From Atlantibacter sp032062175 (GTDB lineage Bacteria; Pseudomonadota; Gammaproteobacteria; Enterobacterales; Enterobacteriaceae): 64,000 nt of DNA. The translations under genes and the position numbers were made by a program. Shown here in pieces: positions 33,057 through 42,244 of the stretch. Location: NCBI RefSeq assembly GCF_032062175.1, contig NZ_DAMBQK010000007.1:116457-180456 (forward strand). Direction: 5' to 3'. The notes below the pieces were generated by a model. The model was not told where the DNA came from. It saw only the letters and a list, made by a program, of their open reading frames with translations, and ran no database searches. Every line of letters starts with the position of its first letter. Positions within the stretch are counted from its first letter, which is position 1.

Positions 33057-35352
33057 GCCCCGGCGCAGCGGCGCGCTGGTCTGGCTGGCGGTTTGCCTGG
33101 TATTAGCGGCAACGCTGGCGGCGCTGCTGCCCGGCGCGCGGATCAACAGTTCGGTGCTGGCGCTGCTGCCGAGCCAGAGCCTGGGGGCAGTGCCGCCAGC
33201 GCTTAACGACGGCTTTATGCAGCGCCTCGACCAGCAACTGGTGTGGATGGTCAGCCCCGGCAAACAGGCCGATCCCTCTGTCGCCCAACGCTATCTGGAT
33301 TTGTTGCGTCAGCAACCCGCGCTGGCGAAAGTCGGCGGCCCGGTGGATGCCGCCGCGCAGCAGGCGTGGGGCGAGTTTTTCTTTACGCACCGCAACGGCA
33401 GCCTCGACAGCGCGACCCGCGCCCGGTTGCAGGACGGCGGCAACGCCCAGGCGCAGTGGATTTTATCCCAGGTCTATTCGGCATTTTCCGGTGTCAGCGG
33501 CAAGGAGCTACAGCACGATCCGCTGATGCTGGTGCGCGGCGCGCAAATGAATCTGGCGCAAAACGCCAGCCACCTGCGGCTACTCAACGGCTGGCTGGTG
33601 GCCCAGGATGCGCAAGGGAACAATTGGTATCTGCTGCACGGCGAGCTGGCCGGTTCATCGTTCGATATGCAGCAAACCCACCGGATGGTGGAAACGCTGA
33701 ACGCGCTGCAAACCAAACTGAAAAGCGAATTCCCGCAGGCGCAGGTGCTGTCGCGCGGCACGCTGTTCTACAGCGATTATGCCAGCCAGCAGGCGAAGCA
33801 CGATGTCTCGACCCTCGGCGTCGCCACGGTGCTGGGCGTGATTTTGCTGATCGTCGCGGTGTTCCGCTCGGTGACGCCGCTGCTGCTGTGCCTGCTGTCG
33901 GTGGGCGTCGGCGCGCTGGCGGGCAGCGTGTCGGTATTGATGGTGTTCGGCGAACTGCATTTAATGACCCTGGTGATGAGCATGAGCATCATCGGCATCT
34001 CGGCGGATTACACGCTCTACTATCTGACCGAACGCATGGTGCACGGTGCGGAGATGTCGCCGTGGCAAAGCCTCACCAAAGTGCGCAACGCGCTGCTGCT
34101 GGCGCTGCTCACCACCGTGGCAGCCTATTTGATCATGATGCTCGCGCCGTTTCCCGGCATCCGCCAGATGGCGCTGTTCGCGGCGGCGGGTCTGAGCGCC
34201 TCGTGCCTGACGGTGATTTTCTGGCATCCGTGGCTGTGCCGCCGTTTACCGGTGCGTCCGGTGCCGGGCATGGTATGGCTAATGCGCTGGCTGGCGGCCT
34301 GGCGGCGCAACAATGCACTGCGCATTGGGTTGCCGGTGGCGCTGGTGGCGGTCTCCATCGCCGGGTTTAGCCTGTTGAAAGTTAATGATGATATCGCCCA
34401 ACTCCAGGCGCTGCCCGCCGATATTCTGGCCCAGGAAAAAACCATCACCGCGCTGACCGGCCAGGGCGTCGACCAGAAGTGGTTCGTGGTGTACGGCGAT
34501 ACCCCTGAGCAGACGCTCCAGCGCCTCGAAGCCTTTACGCCAGCGCTGGCGCAGGCCAAAGAGCAGAGGCTGATTGAGAGCTGGCGGCAGATCCCGCTCA
34601 ACTCCCTCGCCCGCCAGCAGCAGGATGTGGCGCTGATTGGACAGAGCGTGCCGACCGTACGCCAGGTGCTGAGCCAGGCGGGCATTACGTTGAATGAACC
34701 GGATACCCGCCCGATGCCAGTTACGCCGGAGCAGTGGCTGAACAGCCCGGTGAGCGAAGGCTGGCGGCTGATGTGGATCACCCTGAAAGATGGCCAGAGC
34801 GGCGTACTGGTGCCGGTCAACGGCGTGAAGGCCAGCGATGCGCTGAATCAACTGGCGGAGCAGGCCACGGGCGTAGTGTGGGTCGATCGCAAAGCCAGTT
34901 TCGACAGTCTGTTCGCGCTGTACCGCACCCTGCTGGGCGGCTTGCTGGGCGTGGCGCTGGTGGTGATTGCCATCGGCGCGGTGGCGCGGCTTGGCCTGCG
35001 CAAAGGCGCGATAAGCCTGGTACCGTCGCTGCTGTCGCTCACCACCGGCCTTGCGGTGCTGGCGTTTACCGGCCACAGTCTGAACCTGTTTTCCCTGCTG
35101 GCGCTGGTGCTGGTATTAGGGATCGGGATTAATTACACGCTGTTTTTCAGCAATCCGCGCGGCACGCCGCTGACCTCGCTGCTCGCCGTCACCGTGGCGA
35201 TGATCACTGCGCTGTTGACCCTCGGGATGTTGGTGTTCAGCAGTACCCAGGCGATCGCCAGCTTTGGGATTGTCTTGTGCAGCGGGATTTTCACCGCCTT
35301 CGTGCTATCGCCGCTGGCGATGCCGGACCGAAAAGAGAGAAAGAAACGATGA
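33028..35352 (+). CDS. apeM: ApeM, MMPL/RND-type exporter
   Basis: A 774-residue transporter with two similar halves: one N-terminal helix, a large periplasmic domain, and about five more helices in each half. Recognisable parts are MSIIGISADYTLYYLTER in half one and LVLGIGINYTLFFSNPR in half two, equivalent positions of the proton-relay helix. It is predicted to lift the APE lipid from the inner membrane to the LolA-like carrier. It overlaps the end of apeL by 29 bases. Confidence 0.88.
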   Translation: MTNANVLHSKPRRSGALVWLAVCLVLAATLAALLPGARINSSVLALLPSQSLGAVPPALNDGFMQRLDQQLVWMVSPGKQADPSVAQRYLDLLRQQPALAKVGGPVDAAAQQAWGEFFFTHRNGSLDSATRARLQDGGNAQAQWILSQVYSAFSGVSGKELQHDPLMLVRGAQMNLAQNASHLRLLNGWLVAQDAQGNNWYLLHGELAGSSFDMQQTHRMVETLNALQTKLKSEFPQAQVLSRGTLFYSDYASQQAKHDVSTLGVATVLGVILLIVAVFRSVTPLLLCLLSVGVGALAGSVSVLMVFGELHLMTLVMSMSIIGISADYTLYYLTERMVHGAEMSPWQSLTKVRNALLLALLTTVAAYLIMMLAPFPGIRQMALFAAAGLSASCLTVIFWHPWLCRRLPVRPVPGMVWLMRWLAAWRRNNALRIGLPVALVAVSIAGFSLLKVNDDIAQLQALPADILAQEKTITALTGQGVDQKWFVVYGDTPEQTLQRLEAFTPALAQAKEQRLIESWRQIPLNSLARQQQDVALIGQSVPTVRQVLSQAGITLNEPDTRPMPVTPEQWLNSPVSEGWRLMWITLKDGQSGVLVPVNGVKASDALNQLAEQATGVVWVDRKASFDSLFALYRTLLGGLLGVALVVIAIGAVARLGLRKGAISLVPSLLSLTTGLAVLAFTGHSLNLFSLLALVLVLGIGINYTLFFSNPRGTPLTSLLAVTVAMITALLTLGMLVFSSTQAIASFGIVLCSGIFTAFVLSPLAMPDRKERKKR

Positions 35353-35927
35353 AGCAGACACTCTGGCGCGCGGGCTTGTTGCTGGCGGCGCTGTGGCTCG
35401 CGGGTTGCAGCCACTCCACGCCAACAGAAACACGCCCTAAAGCCTGGCTGAAGCCGGGGGTACAGGTGACGCTACCACCGCCGGGCATCACCCCGGCGGT
35501 AAGTTCTCAACAATTGCTGACCGGTAGCTTTAACGGGCAAACCCAATCGCTGCTGGTGTTGCTCAACGCCGATGAGCAAAAGCTCTCGCTGGCCGGGCTG
35601 TCATCGGTGGGCATCCGCCTGTTTTTGTTGACCTATGATAAAGCGGGCATCCATACCGAGCAGTCAATTGTGGTGCCGCAACTGCCGCCTGCCAGCCAGG
35701 TGCTGGCGGACGTGATGCTGAGCCACTGGCCGCTCGCCGCCTGGCAAACCCAGTTGCCGAAAGGCTGGACGCTGCGTGATATCAACGATCGCCGTGAACT
35801 GCGCGACGGCAGCGGCAACTTGGTGACGGAAATCACCTACCTGCTGCGCAAAGGCAAACGTGAGCCGATCAGCATTGAGCAGCACGTGTTCCATTACCAC
35901 ATCACCATTCAATATCTTGGTGACTGA
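35349..35927 (+). CDS. apeN: ApeN, DUF3261 lipoprotein
   Basis: A 192-residue lipoprotein with lipobox LAGC (Cys20) after MKQTLWRAGLLLAALW. The mature part contains TGSFNGQTQSLLVLLNAD and GWTLRDINDRRELRDGSG. The DUF3261 family is found mainly in APE clusters, probably as an outer-membrane acceptor. ATG at 35349 overlaps the apeM stop. Confidence 0.87.
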   Translation: MKQTLWRAGLLLAALWLAGCSHSTPTETRPKAWLKPGVQVTLPPPGITPAVSSQQLLTGSFNGQTQSLLVLLNADEQKLSLAGLSSVGIRLFLLTYDKAGIHTEQSIVVPQLPPASQVLADVMLSHWPLAAWQTQLPKGWTLRDINDRRELRDGSGNLVTEITYLLRKGKREPISIEQHVFHYHITIQYLGD

Positions 35928-35928
35928 T

Positions 35929-37095
35929 ATGATTTATATTTCTGCGATTGGTATGGTCAATGCATTGGGCAACACGCTCGACGATATCGCCCGTCATCTC
36001 TCACTCGGCGTCGCGCCGGGCATGAAACCGCGCCAGGGCTGGCTGGTTAACGGCGAGGACGCGGTGCTGGGCGGCGTAGAGGGCGACCTGCCCGCTATTC
36101 CCGCGCATCTTGCCGCCCACCGCTCGCGCAATAACCAGTTGCTGCTGGCAGCGCTGGCCCAGATCAAACCGCAGGTGGATGACGCCATTGCCCGCTACGG
36201 CAACGCGCGCGTGGCGGTGATCCTCGGCACCAGCACTTCCGGGCTGGATGAGGGCGACCGGTTTGTGAGCCATCACCATCACCGCGAGCGCGACGATAAC
36301 TGGCACTATTACCAGCAGGAGTTGGGCGATCCGTCGCGCTTCCTGAGCCAGTATCTTGAACTCGCAGGCCCGGCGTATACCCTTTCCACCGCCTGCTCCT
36401 CCAGCGCCCGCGCCATTATCAGTGGCCGCCGCCTGATTGAAGCCGGTCTGGTGGATGTGGCGATTGTCGGCGGCGCGGATTCGCTCAGCCGGATGCCGGT
36501 GAACGGTTTCGACAGCCTGGAGTCGTTTTCCACTACCCTTTGCCGGCCGTTCGCCCGCGAGCGTTGCGGTATCACCATTGGCGAGGCGGCGGGCCTGCTG
36601 CTACTCACCCGCGAGCCGCAGCCGCTGGCGCTGCTGGGCGTGGGCGAATCCAGCGACGCGTTTCATATTTCCGCGCCGCATCCCGAAGGCGAAGGGGCGA
36701 TCCGGGCGATTCACCAGGCGTTGCAGGACGCCGGGCTGACGCCGCAGGATATCGGCTATATCAATCTGCACGGCACCGCCACGCCGCTTAACGACCAGAT
36801 TGAGTCGAAAGTGGTAAACGCGATTTTCGGCACCTCCACGCCAGGCAGTTCTACCAAGCACTTAACCGGGCATACCCTGGGCGCGGCGGGCGTCACCGAA
36901 GCGGCGCTCAGCGCGCTGATATTGCTACGCGGGCTGGATTTACCGGCTCAGGACTTCCGCAACTCGACGCCGGACGACAGCCTACCGGAATGCGGTTTGC
37001 TGCACACCCCCGCGCCGCTGGCCCGTCCGGTTATCCTGTCGAATTCCTTCGCGTTCGGCGGCAATAATGCCAGCCTGATTATTGGGAGATGTTGA
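35929..37095 (+). CDS. apeO: ApeO, beta-ketoacyl-ACP synthase
   Basis: A 388-residue ketosynthase with nucleophile STACSSSARA, His motifs NLHGTATPLND and TKHLTGHTLGAAGVTE. Extends the polyene with malonyl-ACP as partner of ApeC. The start at 35929 follows the apeN stop by one base. The C-terminal SFAFGGNNASLI matches the family ending. Confidence 0.9.
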   Translation: MIYISAIGMVNALGNTLDDIARHLSLGVAPGMKPRQGWLVNGEDAVLGGVEGDLPAIPAHLAAHRSRNNQLLLAALAQIKPQVDDAIARYGNARVAVILGTSTSGLDEGDRFVSHHHHRERDDNWHYYQQELGDPSRFLSQYLELAGPAYTLSTACSSSARAIISGRRLIEAGLVDVAIVGGADSLSRMPVNGFDSLESFSTTLCRPFARERCGITIGEAAGLLLLTREPQPLALLGVGESSDAFHISAPHPEGEGAIRAIHQALQDAGLTPQDIGYINLHGTATPLNDQIESKVVNAIFGTSTPGSSTKHLTGHTLGAAGVTEAALSALILLRGLDLPAQDFRNSTPDDSLPECGLLHTPAPLARPVILSNSFAFGGNNASLIIGRC

Positions 37096-37571
37096 TGAGC
37101 GGTTATCTCGCCCCAGGCGATTATTTACCCCACGAGGCGCCGATGCTCTTGCTGGACGAGGTACTGAACGTCAGCGCCGACAGCGCCCGTTGCCGGGTTG
37201 CGCTCAGCGCGGACGGCGTGCTTGCGTCGTTTCTGGATAGCGAAGGCCGCCTGCCCGGCTGGTACGCGCTGGAACTGATGGCGCAGACCGTCGGCGTCTG
37301 GTCCGGCTGGCATCGCCACCAGCAGGGCGAAAAGCGAATTTCGCTCGGCATGGTGCTGGGCGCGCGGGATCTGGAATCTACAGTCAGCCACTTCCCCGCC
37401 GACGCCACGCTGGATATCGCGGTACAGTTGCTGATGCAGGACAGCCGCTTCGGCAGCTTTGAGGCAACGATTTACCAGGGCGAGCAGCCCGTGGCGACGG
37501 GACGTATTAATACTTTTCAGCCGGACGAGGCTGAATTAGCACAGTTATTTAACCAGGGATCACCACAATGA
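37095..37571 (+). CDS. apeP: ApeP, hotdog-fold dehydratase
   Basis: A 158-residue hotdog protein with the FabZ-like opening YLPHEAPMLLLDEVLNV and WYALELMAQTVGVWSG. It acts with ApeI. ATG at 37095 overlaps the apeO TGA and has GGGAGA six bases upstream, so it is preferred over ATG at 37089. Confidence 0.87.
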   Translation: MSGYLAPGDYLPHEAPMLLLDEVLNVSADSARCRVALSADGVLASFLDSEGRLPGWYALELMAQTVGVWSGWHRHQQGEKRISLGMVLGARDLESTVSHFPADATLDIAVQLLMQDSRFGSFEATIYQGEQPVATGRINTFQPDEAELAQLFNQGSPQ

Positions 37572-38299
37572 GTCGTTCAGTTCTGGTCACCGGGGCCAGC
37601 AAAGGCATTGGCCGGGCCATCGCCGTTAAACTGGCTGCGGACGGGTTTACCGTCGGCGTGCATTACCATCGCGACCAGGCAGGCGCACAGCAGACGCTGG
37701 AGCAGATCGCGGCGGCGGGCGGCCAGGGCCGTTTGCTGAGTTTTGACGTGGGCAACCGCGAGCAGTGCCGCACAGCGATTGAACAGGACATCGACGCCCA
37801 CGGCGCGTGGTACGGCGTGGTAAGCAATGCCGGCATCGCCCGCGACGGCGCGTTCCCGGCGCTGAGCGATGAGGACTGGGACGGCGTGATACACACCAAT
37901 CTCGACAGTTTTTACAACGTTATCCAGCCCTGCGTGATGCCGATGATTGGCCTGCGCAGCGGCGGGCGCATTATCACCTTGTCATCGGTTTCCGGGATCA
38001 TGGGCAACCGTGGCCAGGTGAACTACAGCGCCGCCAAAGCCGGGATTATCGGGGCGACCAAAGCGCTGTCTATCGAATTGGCGAAGCGCAACATCACCGT
38101 TAACTGTATCGCCCCCGGCCTGATCGACACCGGGATGATTGACATGGAAGAGGCCGCGCTGAAAGAGGCGATGAGCATGATTCCCATGAAACGTATGGGC
38201 CAGGCGGACGACGTCGCCGGGCTCGCCAGCTACCTGATGTCGGATATCGCCGGTTACGTCACCCGCCAGGTTATCTCTGTAAACGGAGGCATGTTATGA
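37568..38299 (+). CDS. apeQ: ApeQ, beta-ketoacyl-ACP reductase (FabG-like)
   Basis: A 243-residue short-chain dehydrogenase with GASKGIGRAIA (NADPH), SNAGIARD and the Ser-Tyr-Lys triad in SSVSGIMGNRGQVNYSAAKAG. Reduces the 3-keto intermediate before dehydration. It overlaps both neighbours by four bases. Confidence 0.92.
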   Translation: MSRSVLVTGASKGIGRAIAVKLAADGFTVGVHYHRDQAGAQQTLEQIAAAGGQGRLLSFDVGNREQCRTAIEQDIDAHGAWYGVVSNAGIARDGAFPALSDEDWDGVIHTNLDSFYNVIQPCVMPMIGLRSGGRIITLSSVSGIMGNRGQVNYSAAKAGIIGATKALSIELAKRNITVNCIAPGLIDTGMIDMEEAALKEAMSMIPMKRMGQADDVAGLASYLMSDIAGYVTRQVISVNGGML

Positions 38300-39525
38300 C
38301 ACGTCGCGTTGTTATTACCGGTATGGCCGGGGTCACCGCGTTTGGCGAAACCTGGCAACAGGTAGCGGCCCGGCTTAAACAGGGCGAAAACGCCGTGCGT
38401 CATATGCCGGAATGGCAGGTTTACGACGGGCTGCACACGCTGCTGGGCGCGCCGATAGACGATTTCGCGCTGCCGGAGCATTACACCCGCAAACGCATCC
38501 GCTCAATGGGCCGGGTATCGTTGATGTCGACCCGCGCCACCGAACTGGCGCTTGAACAGGCGGGATTAATTGGTGAGGAAGTGCTCACTAATGGCGAAAC
38601 CGGGATTGCCTATGGTTCTTCCACCGGCAGCACCGGGCCGGTGAGCGAATTCGCCACCATGCTCACCGAGAAGCACACCAATAACATCACCGGCACCACC
38701 TATGTGCAGATGATGCCGCACACCACGGCGGTGAATACCGGGCTGTTCTTCGGACTGAAAGGCCGGGTGATCCCCACGTCCAGCGCCTGCACCTCCGGCA
38801 GCCAGGCGATTGGCTACGCCTGGGAAGCGATTCGCCACGGTTATCAGACGGTAATGGTCGCGGGCGGTGCGGAAGAATTGTGTCCGTCAGAAGCGGCGGT
38901 ATTCGATACGCTGTTCGCCACCAGCCAGCGCAACGACGCGCCGAAAACCACCCCGTCGCCGTTTGATAAAAACCGCGATGGCCTGGTGATTGGCGAAGGC
39001 GCGGGGACGCTGATCCTCGAAGAGCTGGAGCACGCCAAAGCGCGCGGCGCAATGATTTACGGCGAGATTGTCAGCTTCGCCACCAACTGCGATGCGGCGC
39101 ATATTACCCAGCCACAGCGGGAAACCATGCAGATATGCATCGAAAAAGCGCTGAAGATGGCGGGCCTCGGGCCGCGTGATATCGGCTATATCAGCGCCCA
39201 CGGCACCGCCACCGATCGCGGCGACATCGCCGAAAGCCAGGCGACCGAAGCGCTGTTCGGCGCGCATACGCCAATCTCATCACTGAAAAGCTACTTCGGG
39301 CACACTCTCGGCGCGTGCGGCGCGCTGGAGGCCTGGATGAGCCTGGAGATGATGCGTGAAGGCTGGTTCGCCCCAACCCTGAACCTCCAGCAGCCCGACG
39401 AGCAGTGCGGCGCGCTGGATTACATCATGGGCGAACCGCGCTATATCGACTGCGAGTTCCTGCAAAGTAACAACTTCGCCTTTGGCGGCATTAACACGTC
39501 GCTGGTGATCCGCCGCTGGTCGTAA
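38296..39525 (+). CDS. apeR: ApeR, beta-ketoacyl-ACP synthase
   Basis: A 409-residue ketosynthase, FabF-like, with SSACTSGSQAIGYAW (Cys nucleophile), SAHGTATDRGD and KSYFGHTLGACGALEAW. It is the second complete ketosynthase of the cluster and ends with NNFAFGGINTSLVIRR. ATGA overlap with apeQ. Confidence 0.91.
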   Translation: MTRRVVITGMAGVTAFGETWQQVAARLKQGENAVRHMPEWQVYDGLHTLLGAPIDDFALPEHYTRKRIRSMGRVSLMSTRATELALEQAGLIGEEVLTNGETGIAYGSSTGSTGPVSEFATMLTEKHTNNITGTTYVQMMPHTTAVNTGLFFGLKGRVIPTSSACTSGSQAIGYAWEAIRHGYQTVMVAGGAEELCPSEAAVFDTLFATSQRNDAPKTTPSPFDKNRDGLVIGEGAGTLILEELEHAKARGAMIYGEIVSFATNCDAAHITQPQRETMQICIEKALKMAGLGPRDIGYISAHGTATDRGDIAESQATEALFGAHTPISSLKSYFGHTLGACGALEAWMSLEMMREGWFAPTLNLQQPDEQCGALDYIMGEPRYIDCEFLQSNNFAFGGINTSLVIRRWS

Positions 39526-39527
39526 CC

Positions 39528-40136
39528 ATGCTGCGGCTGATTAAAGGTGAAATTGCGCAGCTCAGCGCGCCGGAAGTGGTGGCGCGCTGGTTGCCAGCGG
39601 ATATCGCCGCCGCTGCGCCCGAAGGCCCGCGCCGCCAGAGCTGGCTGGCGGGCCGGGTGATGCTGGCGGCGCATTGCCCGTCAGAAAGCTTGCAGGCACT
39701 CACTTACAATCAGCACGGCAAACCCACCTTTGCCCGCCCCGGCGCGCCGCATTTCAATATGAGCCACAGTGGCGACCGGATCGTGCTGGCCATTGACGAC
39801 CGCGCGCCGGTCGGCGTGGATATTGAGATCCTGCGCCCGCGCCGCGCCTGGCAGCGCATCGCCGCAGATTACTTCGGTGAGGCTGAACGCCAGCGCTTAG
39901 CCGCCCTGCCGCACGCTGAACAGTTACTGGCCTTCTGGCGCGGCTGGACGCTGCGGGAAGCGGTACTGAAACAACGCGGCGGCAGCGTCTGGCAAATGGC
40001 GGCGCTGGACGTGTCGCCCGAGTCGCTTAACCAGCAGAATTTGTTTACCGGATGGCACCACGGCACCACGGCGATGATTGCCGTCTGCGCCGCCCATCCG
40101 TTTGACCTCACTGTCAGCGTCATGGCAGGCGTTTAA
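39528..40136 (+). CDS. acpT: AcpT, holo-ACP synthase 2 (4'-phosphopantetheinyl transferase)
   Basis: A 202-residue Sfp-type transferase. It has FNMSHSGDRIVLAIDD, GVDIEI and the WTLREAVLKQRG motif with Trp/Glu/Lys. It starts two bases after the apeR stop, so it belongs to the APE operon and very probably activates ApeE and ApeF. E. coli K-12 keeps acpT next to yhhT without an APE cluster, which fits K-12 having lost the rest. Its stop overlaps the stop of the convergent hydrolase gene. Confidence 0.93.
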   Translation: MLRLIKGEIAQLSAPEVVARWLPADIAAAAPEGPRRQSWLAGRVMLAAHCPSESLQALTYNQHGKPTFARPGAPHFNMSHSGDRIVLAIDDRAPVGVDIEILRPRRAWQRIAADYFGEAERQRLAALPHAEQLLAFWRGWTLREAVLKQRGGSVWQMAALDVSPESLNQQNLFTGWHHGTTAMIAVCAAHPFDLTVSVMAGV

Positions 40137-40651
40137 GCCGCTATACGGCGCGCCGCCTGATAGTGCGCGCGCCAGTAGTCATTGCTCAGGGACGAAATCG
40201 TTACGCCCTGGCTGGTCGAAGCGTGGATAAATTCATCGCCGCCAATAAACACCCCCACGTGGCGCTGGCTACAGCCCGTTTTGAAAAACACCAAATCGCC
40301 GGGCTTTAATTCACCGCGCGAAACCGCCCTACCGTGGCGCATTTGTTCTGCGGCGGTACGCGGCAGCGATAACGCGGCGGATTCAGAAAACAGGTGTTGC
40401 ATCAGCGCCGAGCAGTCCACGCCACGGTGGCTGCTACCGCCCATATGATAATGGGTGCCTTTCCAGGCGGCATATTGCTTTAATAAGCGCGCCTTCAATA
40501 CTTCATTGGTGACATCGCGGGCAATAAACATTCTGCCGCCATGCATTCGATTTACCTGAAAGAGTGATGAATGCAATTCTGGGGATAATTCAGCCGCAAA
40601 GGTTACCCGTGAAATAATAACCAATAAAATAATAAATAATGACTTAAGCAT
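40133..40651 (-). CDS. NlpC/P60 family peptidoglycan endopeptidase
   Basis: A 172-residue secreted C40 peptidase with signal peptide MLKSLFIILLVIISRVTFAA. The catalytic Cys is in GVDCSALMQ, the His in HVGVFIGGDEFIHAS. Related to MepS/NlpC; cleaves peptide cross-links or stems of peptidoglycan. The substrate cannot be told. The in-frame ATG two codons earlier is possible. It is convergent with acpT, with interlocking stop codons. Confidence 0.88.
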   Translation of the reverse strand: MLKSLFIILLVIISRVTFAAELSPELHSSLFQVNRMHGGRMFIARDVTNEVLKARLLKQYAAWKGTHYHMGGSSHRGVDCSALMQHLFSESAALSLPRTAAEQMRHGRAVSRGELKPGDLVFFKTGCSQRHVGVFIGGDEFIHASTSQGVTISSLSNDYWRAHYQAARRIAA

Positions 40652-41002
40652 AACCATTAATCGCTGATTGATTTGCTCCTTACCAGAGGGTGGGAACCCG
40701 GTTCGAATAGCCTTTTCGAGAGGCCAACCTTAACAGCGGGTTATAACTCACTCAATTTACATTCACTACAACAACCCTTAAGCACATACCAATCGTCATA
40801 TATTTCATGCTGTTAGACCAGATAATGTGATAAAAGCGTTAATAATCCTCCCACCCAGGTTCAGGATTAATCTGAAGTTAATGTCTTCTAACACAATTTA
40901 ATTTTCGCCTTAGTGGGTTTACGGCAAAATAGGATAAATAATCGCGTAATAGCGACAAAATAAAAGCATGACTTATTTCGCATTTGGCAAGGCATAACAT
41001 TT
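40652..41002. other. Intergenic region, AT-rich
   Basis: This 351-base AT-rich region lies between the leftward hydrolase and the rightward 166-residue gene. It should contain both promoters. No clear element was found. Confidence 0.45.
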
Positions 41003-41503
41003 ATGATGCTGGATATCTTTCGAAACGCATTGGATGTGCGACGTGTTAAAAAGTGTGCGCGTAAACAAATGGCGCTGATTAATTTAACCTGGCTGGCACG
41101 TAATTTTGATAAAGCCAATGCCCGACTTGCGGTATACGGCAAAACTTACGCCATTGATGATTCACACTTACCGGTAGAAATGCCGCTTCCCATACAGTAC
41201 ATCGCGCCGGGGCTGCCGTTGGAGAGCATCATTCAGGATCTGATGGCGCAGTTTTTTTGCTACTTACCGGCGCGCATGTCGGAGATCCGTATCCTGGAGG
41301 ATTTGCCCGGCATTTTGACCCTGGGATTGTTTATTCGCGGCAGCGACACGCGGCTCATGGAATACACCCTGGTGGATGAAGTCGCCTGGTATCTGTTTCA
41401 CTGCGGATGGGAAGTCTCGGTATCGGAGGAGATGCTGGAGCAAGCCGACGCGCGTTATCGTCAGCTTACCCGGCATGAGGTTGCGCACCACGCGCCATCA
41501 TGA
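41003..41503 (+). CDS. Unknown 166-residue protein
   Basis: No family was recognised. The protein is soluble, starts MMLDIFRNALDVRRVKKCARKQM, and has Cys residues at KKC, QFFCY and FHCGW. No signal peptide or helix. The gene converges on the MlrA/BluR-like regulator and overlaps its end by six bases. ATG at 41003 or 41006 with a distant AAGG. Confidence 0.6.
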   Translation: MMLDIFRNALDVRRVKKCARKQMALINLTWLARNFDKANARLAVYGKTYAIDDSHLPVEMPLPIQYIAPGLPLESIIQDLMAQFFCYLPARMSEIRILEDLPGILTLGLFIRGSDTRLMEYTLVDEVAWYLFHCGWEVSVSEEMLEQADARYRQLTRHEVAHHAPS

Positions 41504-42244
41504 CAGCGTAATGCGTGTATCTGGCCCGCACAGGCGAATCGGCTGCCCGGCATCAAGCTTTGCAAGAAACTGGCTGTGTTTGTTGCTGCTGATCCCGGTA
41601 CTGCACCACAACAAATGGTGTTCATAGCGTTGGGTTGAAACCGCCGGGGTATCGCTTACCCGCGAGGAGAGTTCAACATCGAAACCCTGGCGCGTCAGCC
41701 GGATCGCTTCCATCCAGACATCGGTCTCATCTTCGACGCTGATGGCTTCAAGGAACAGCGGCACCCGTTTATTACGCCAGGCATGACGCATAACGCACTG
41801 GGCACGGTGCAATACCGCGCCATGGAAGCGGAAAAGGCGTTGCGCCGCGCCGCTCATGATATCTTCTTCACGCAGCCATTTATTTAATGGCCGCAGCACG
41901 TGCTTAATATAATCATCGCCGCAATAATCATGGTCAATTTGCCGCATCAGTCGCGCCAGCGTCCGGTCAGAACCATATTCAAGCTGCCATAATAATTCGC
42001 CGCGATGGGCAGACCAGCCGGGCGTCCAGGACTGTTTTCCTTCTAATTGCCACTGGCGTATTTCATTCAGCGTTGCGCCGCTAGCCGCCATATTAACGAC
42101 ATGATGAATATCGCCAATCTGCTCAACTTTCCAGCCGGTTTCTGAATCGTGGAGGCTGATTAATCCTGCTTTTGACCACCGTTCGAGACAGGCCGGGTGG
42201 CTGCCGGTAATCGCGCAAATGGCTTCAGTTGAAAAAGTTTTCAT
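41498..42244 (-). CDS. MerR-family regulator of the MlrA/BluR type
   Basis: A 248-residue protein. Residues 1-70 look like a MerR-type helix-turn-helix (FSTEAICAITGSHPACLERWSKAGLI, then EQIGDIHHVVNMAASGATLNEIRQW) but deviate from the usual GHRLF motif. The C-terminal part (VEDETDVWMEAIRLTRQGFDV ... HHLLWCSTG) aligns in pattern with MlrA and BluR, E. coli regulators of curli and of the YcgZ-YmgABC pathway. In E. coli bluR sits beside the BLUF-EAL gene bluF; here a BLUF-EAL gene is 3.3 kb away. It may be a light or biofilm regulator. The start has AAGGGG seven bases upstream. Confidence 0.65.
   Translation of the reverse strand: MKTFSTEAICAITGSHPACLERWSKAGLISLHDSETGWKVEQIGDIHHVVNMAASGATLNEIRQWQLEGKQSWTPGWSAHRGELLWQLEYGSDRTLARLMRQIDHDYCGDDYIKHVLRPLNKWLREEDIMSGAAQRLFRFHGAVLHRAQCVMRHAWRNKRVPLFLEAISVEDETDVWMEAIRLTRQGFDVELSSRVSDTPAVSTQRYEHHLLWCSTGISSNKHSQFLAKLDAGQPIRLCGPDTRITLS

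Noticed and set aside
34279..35076. 265-residue leftward frame inside apeM
   Set aside because: Antisense shadow of a conserved exporter gene.
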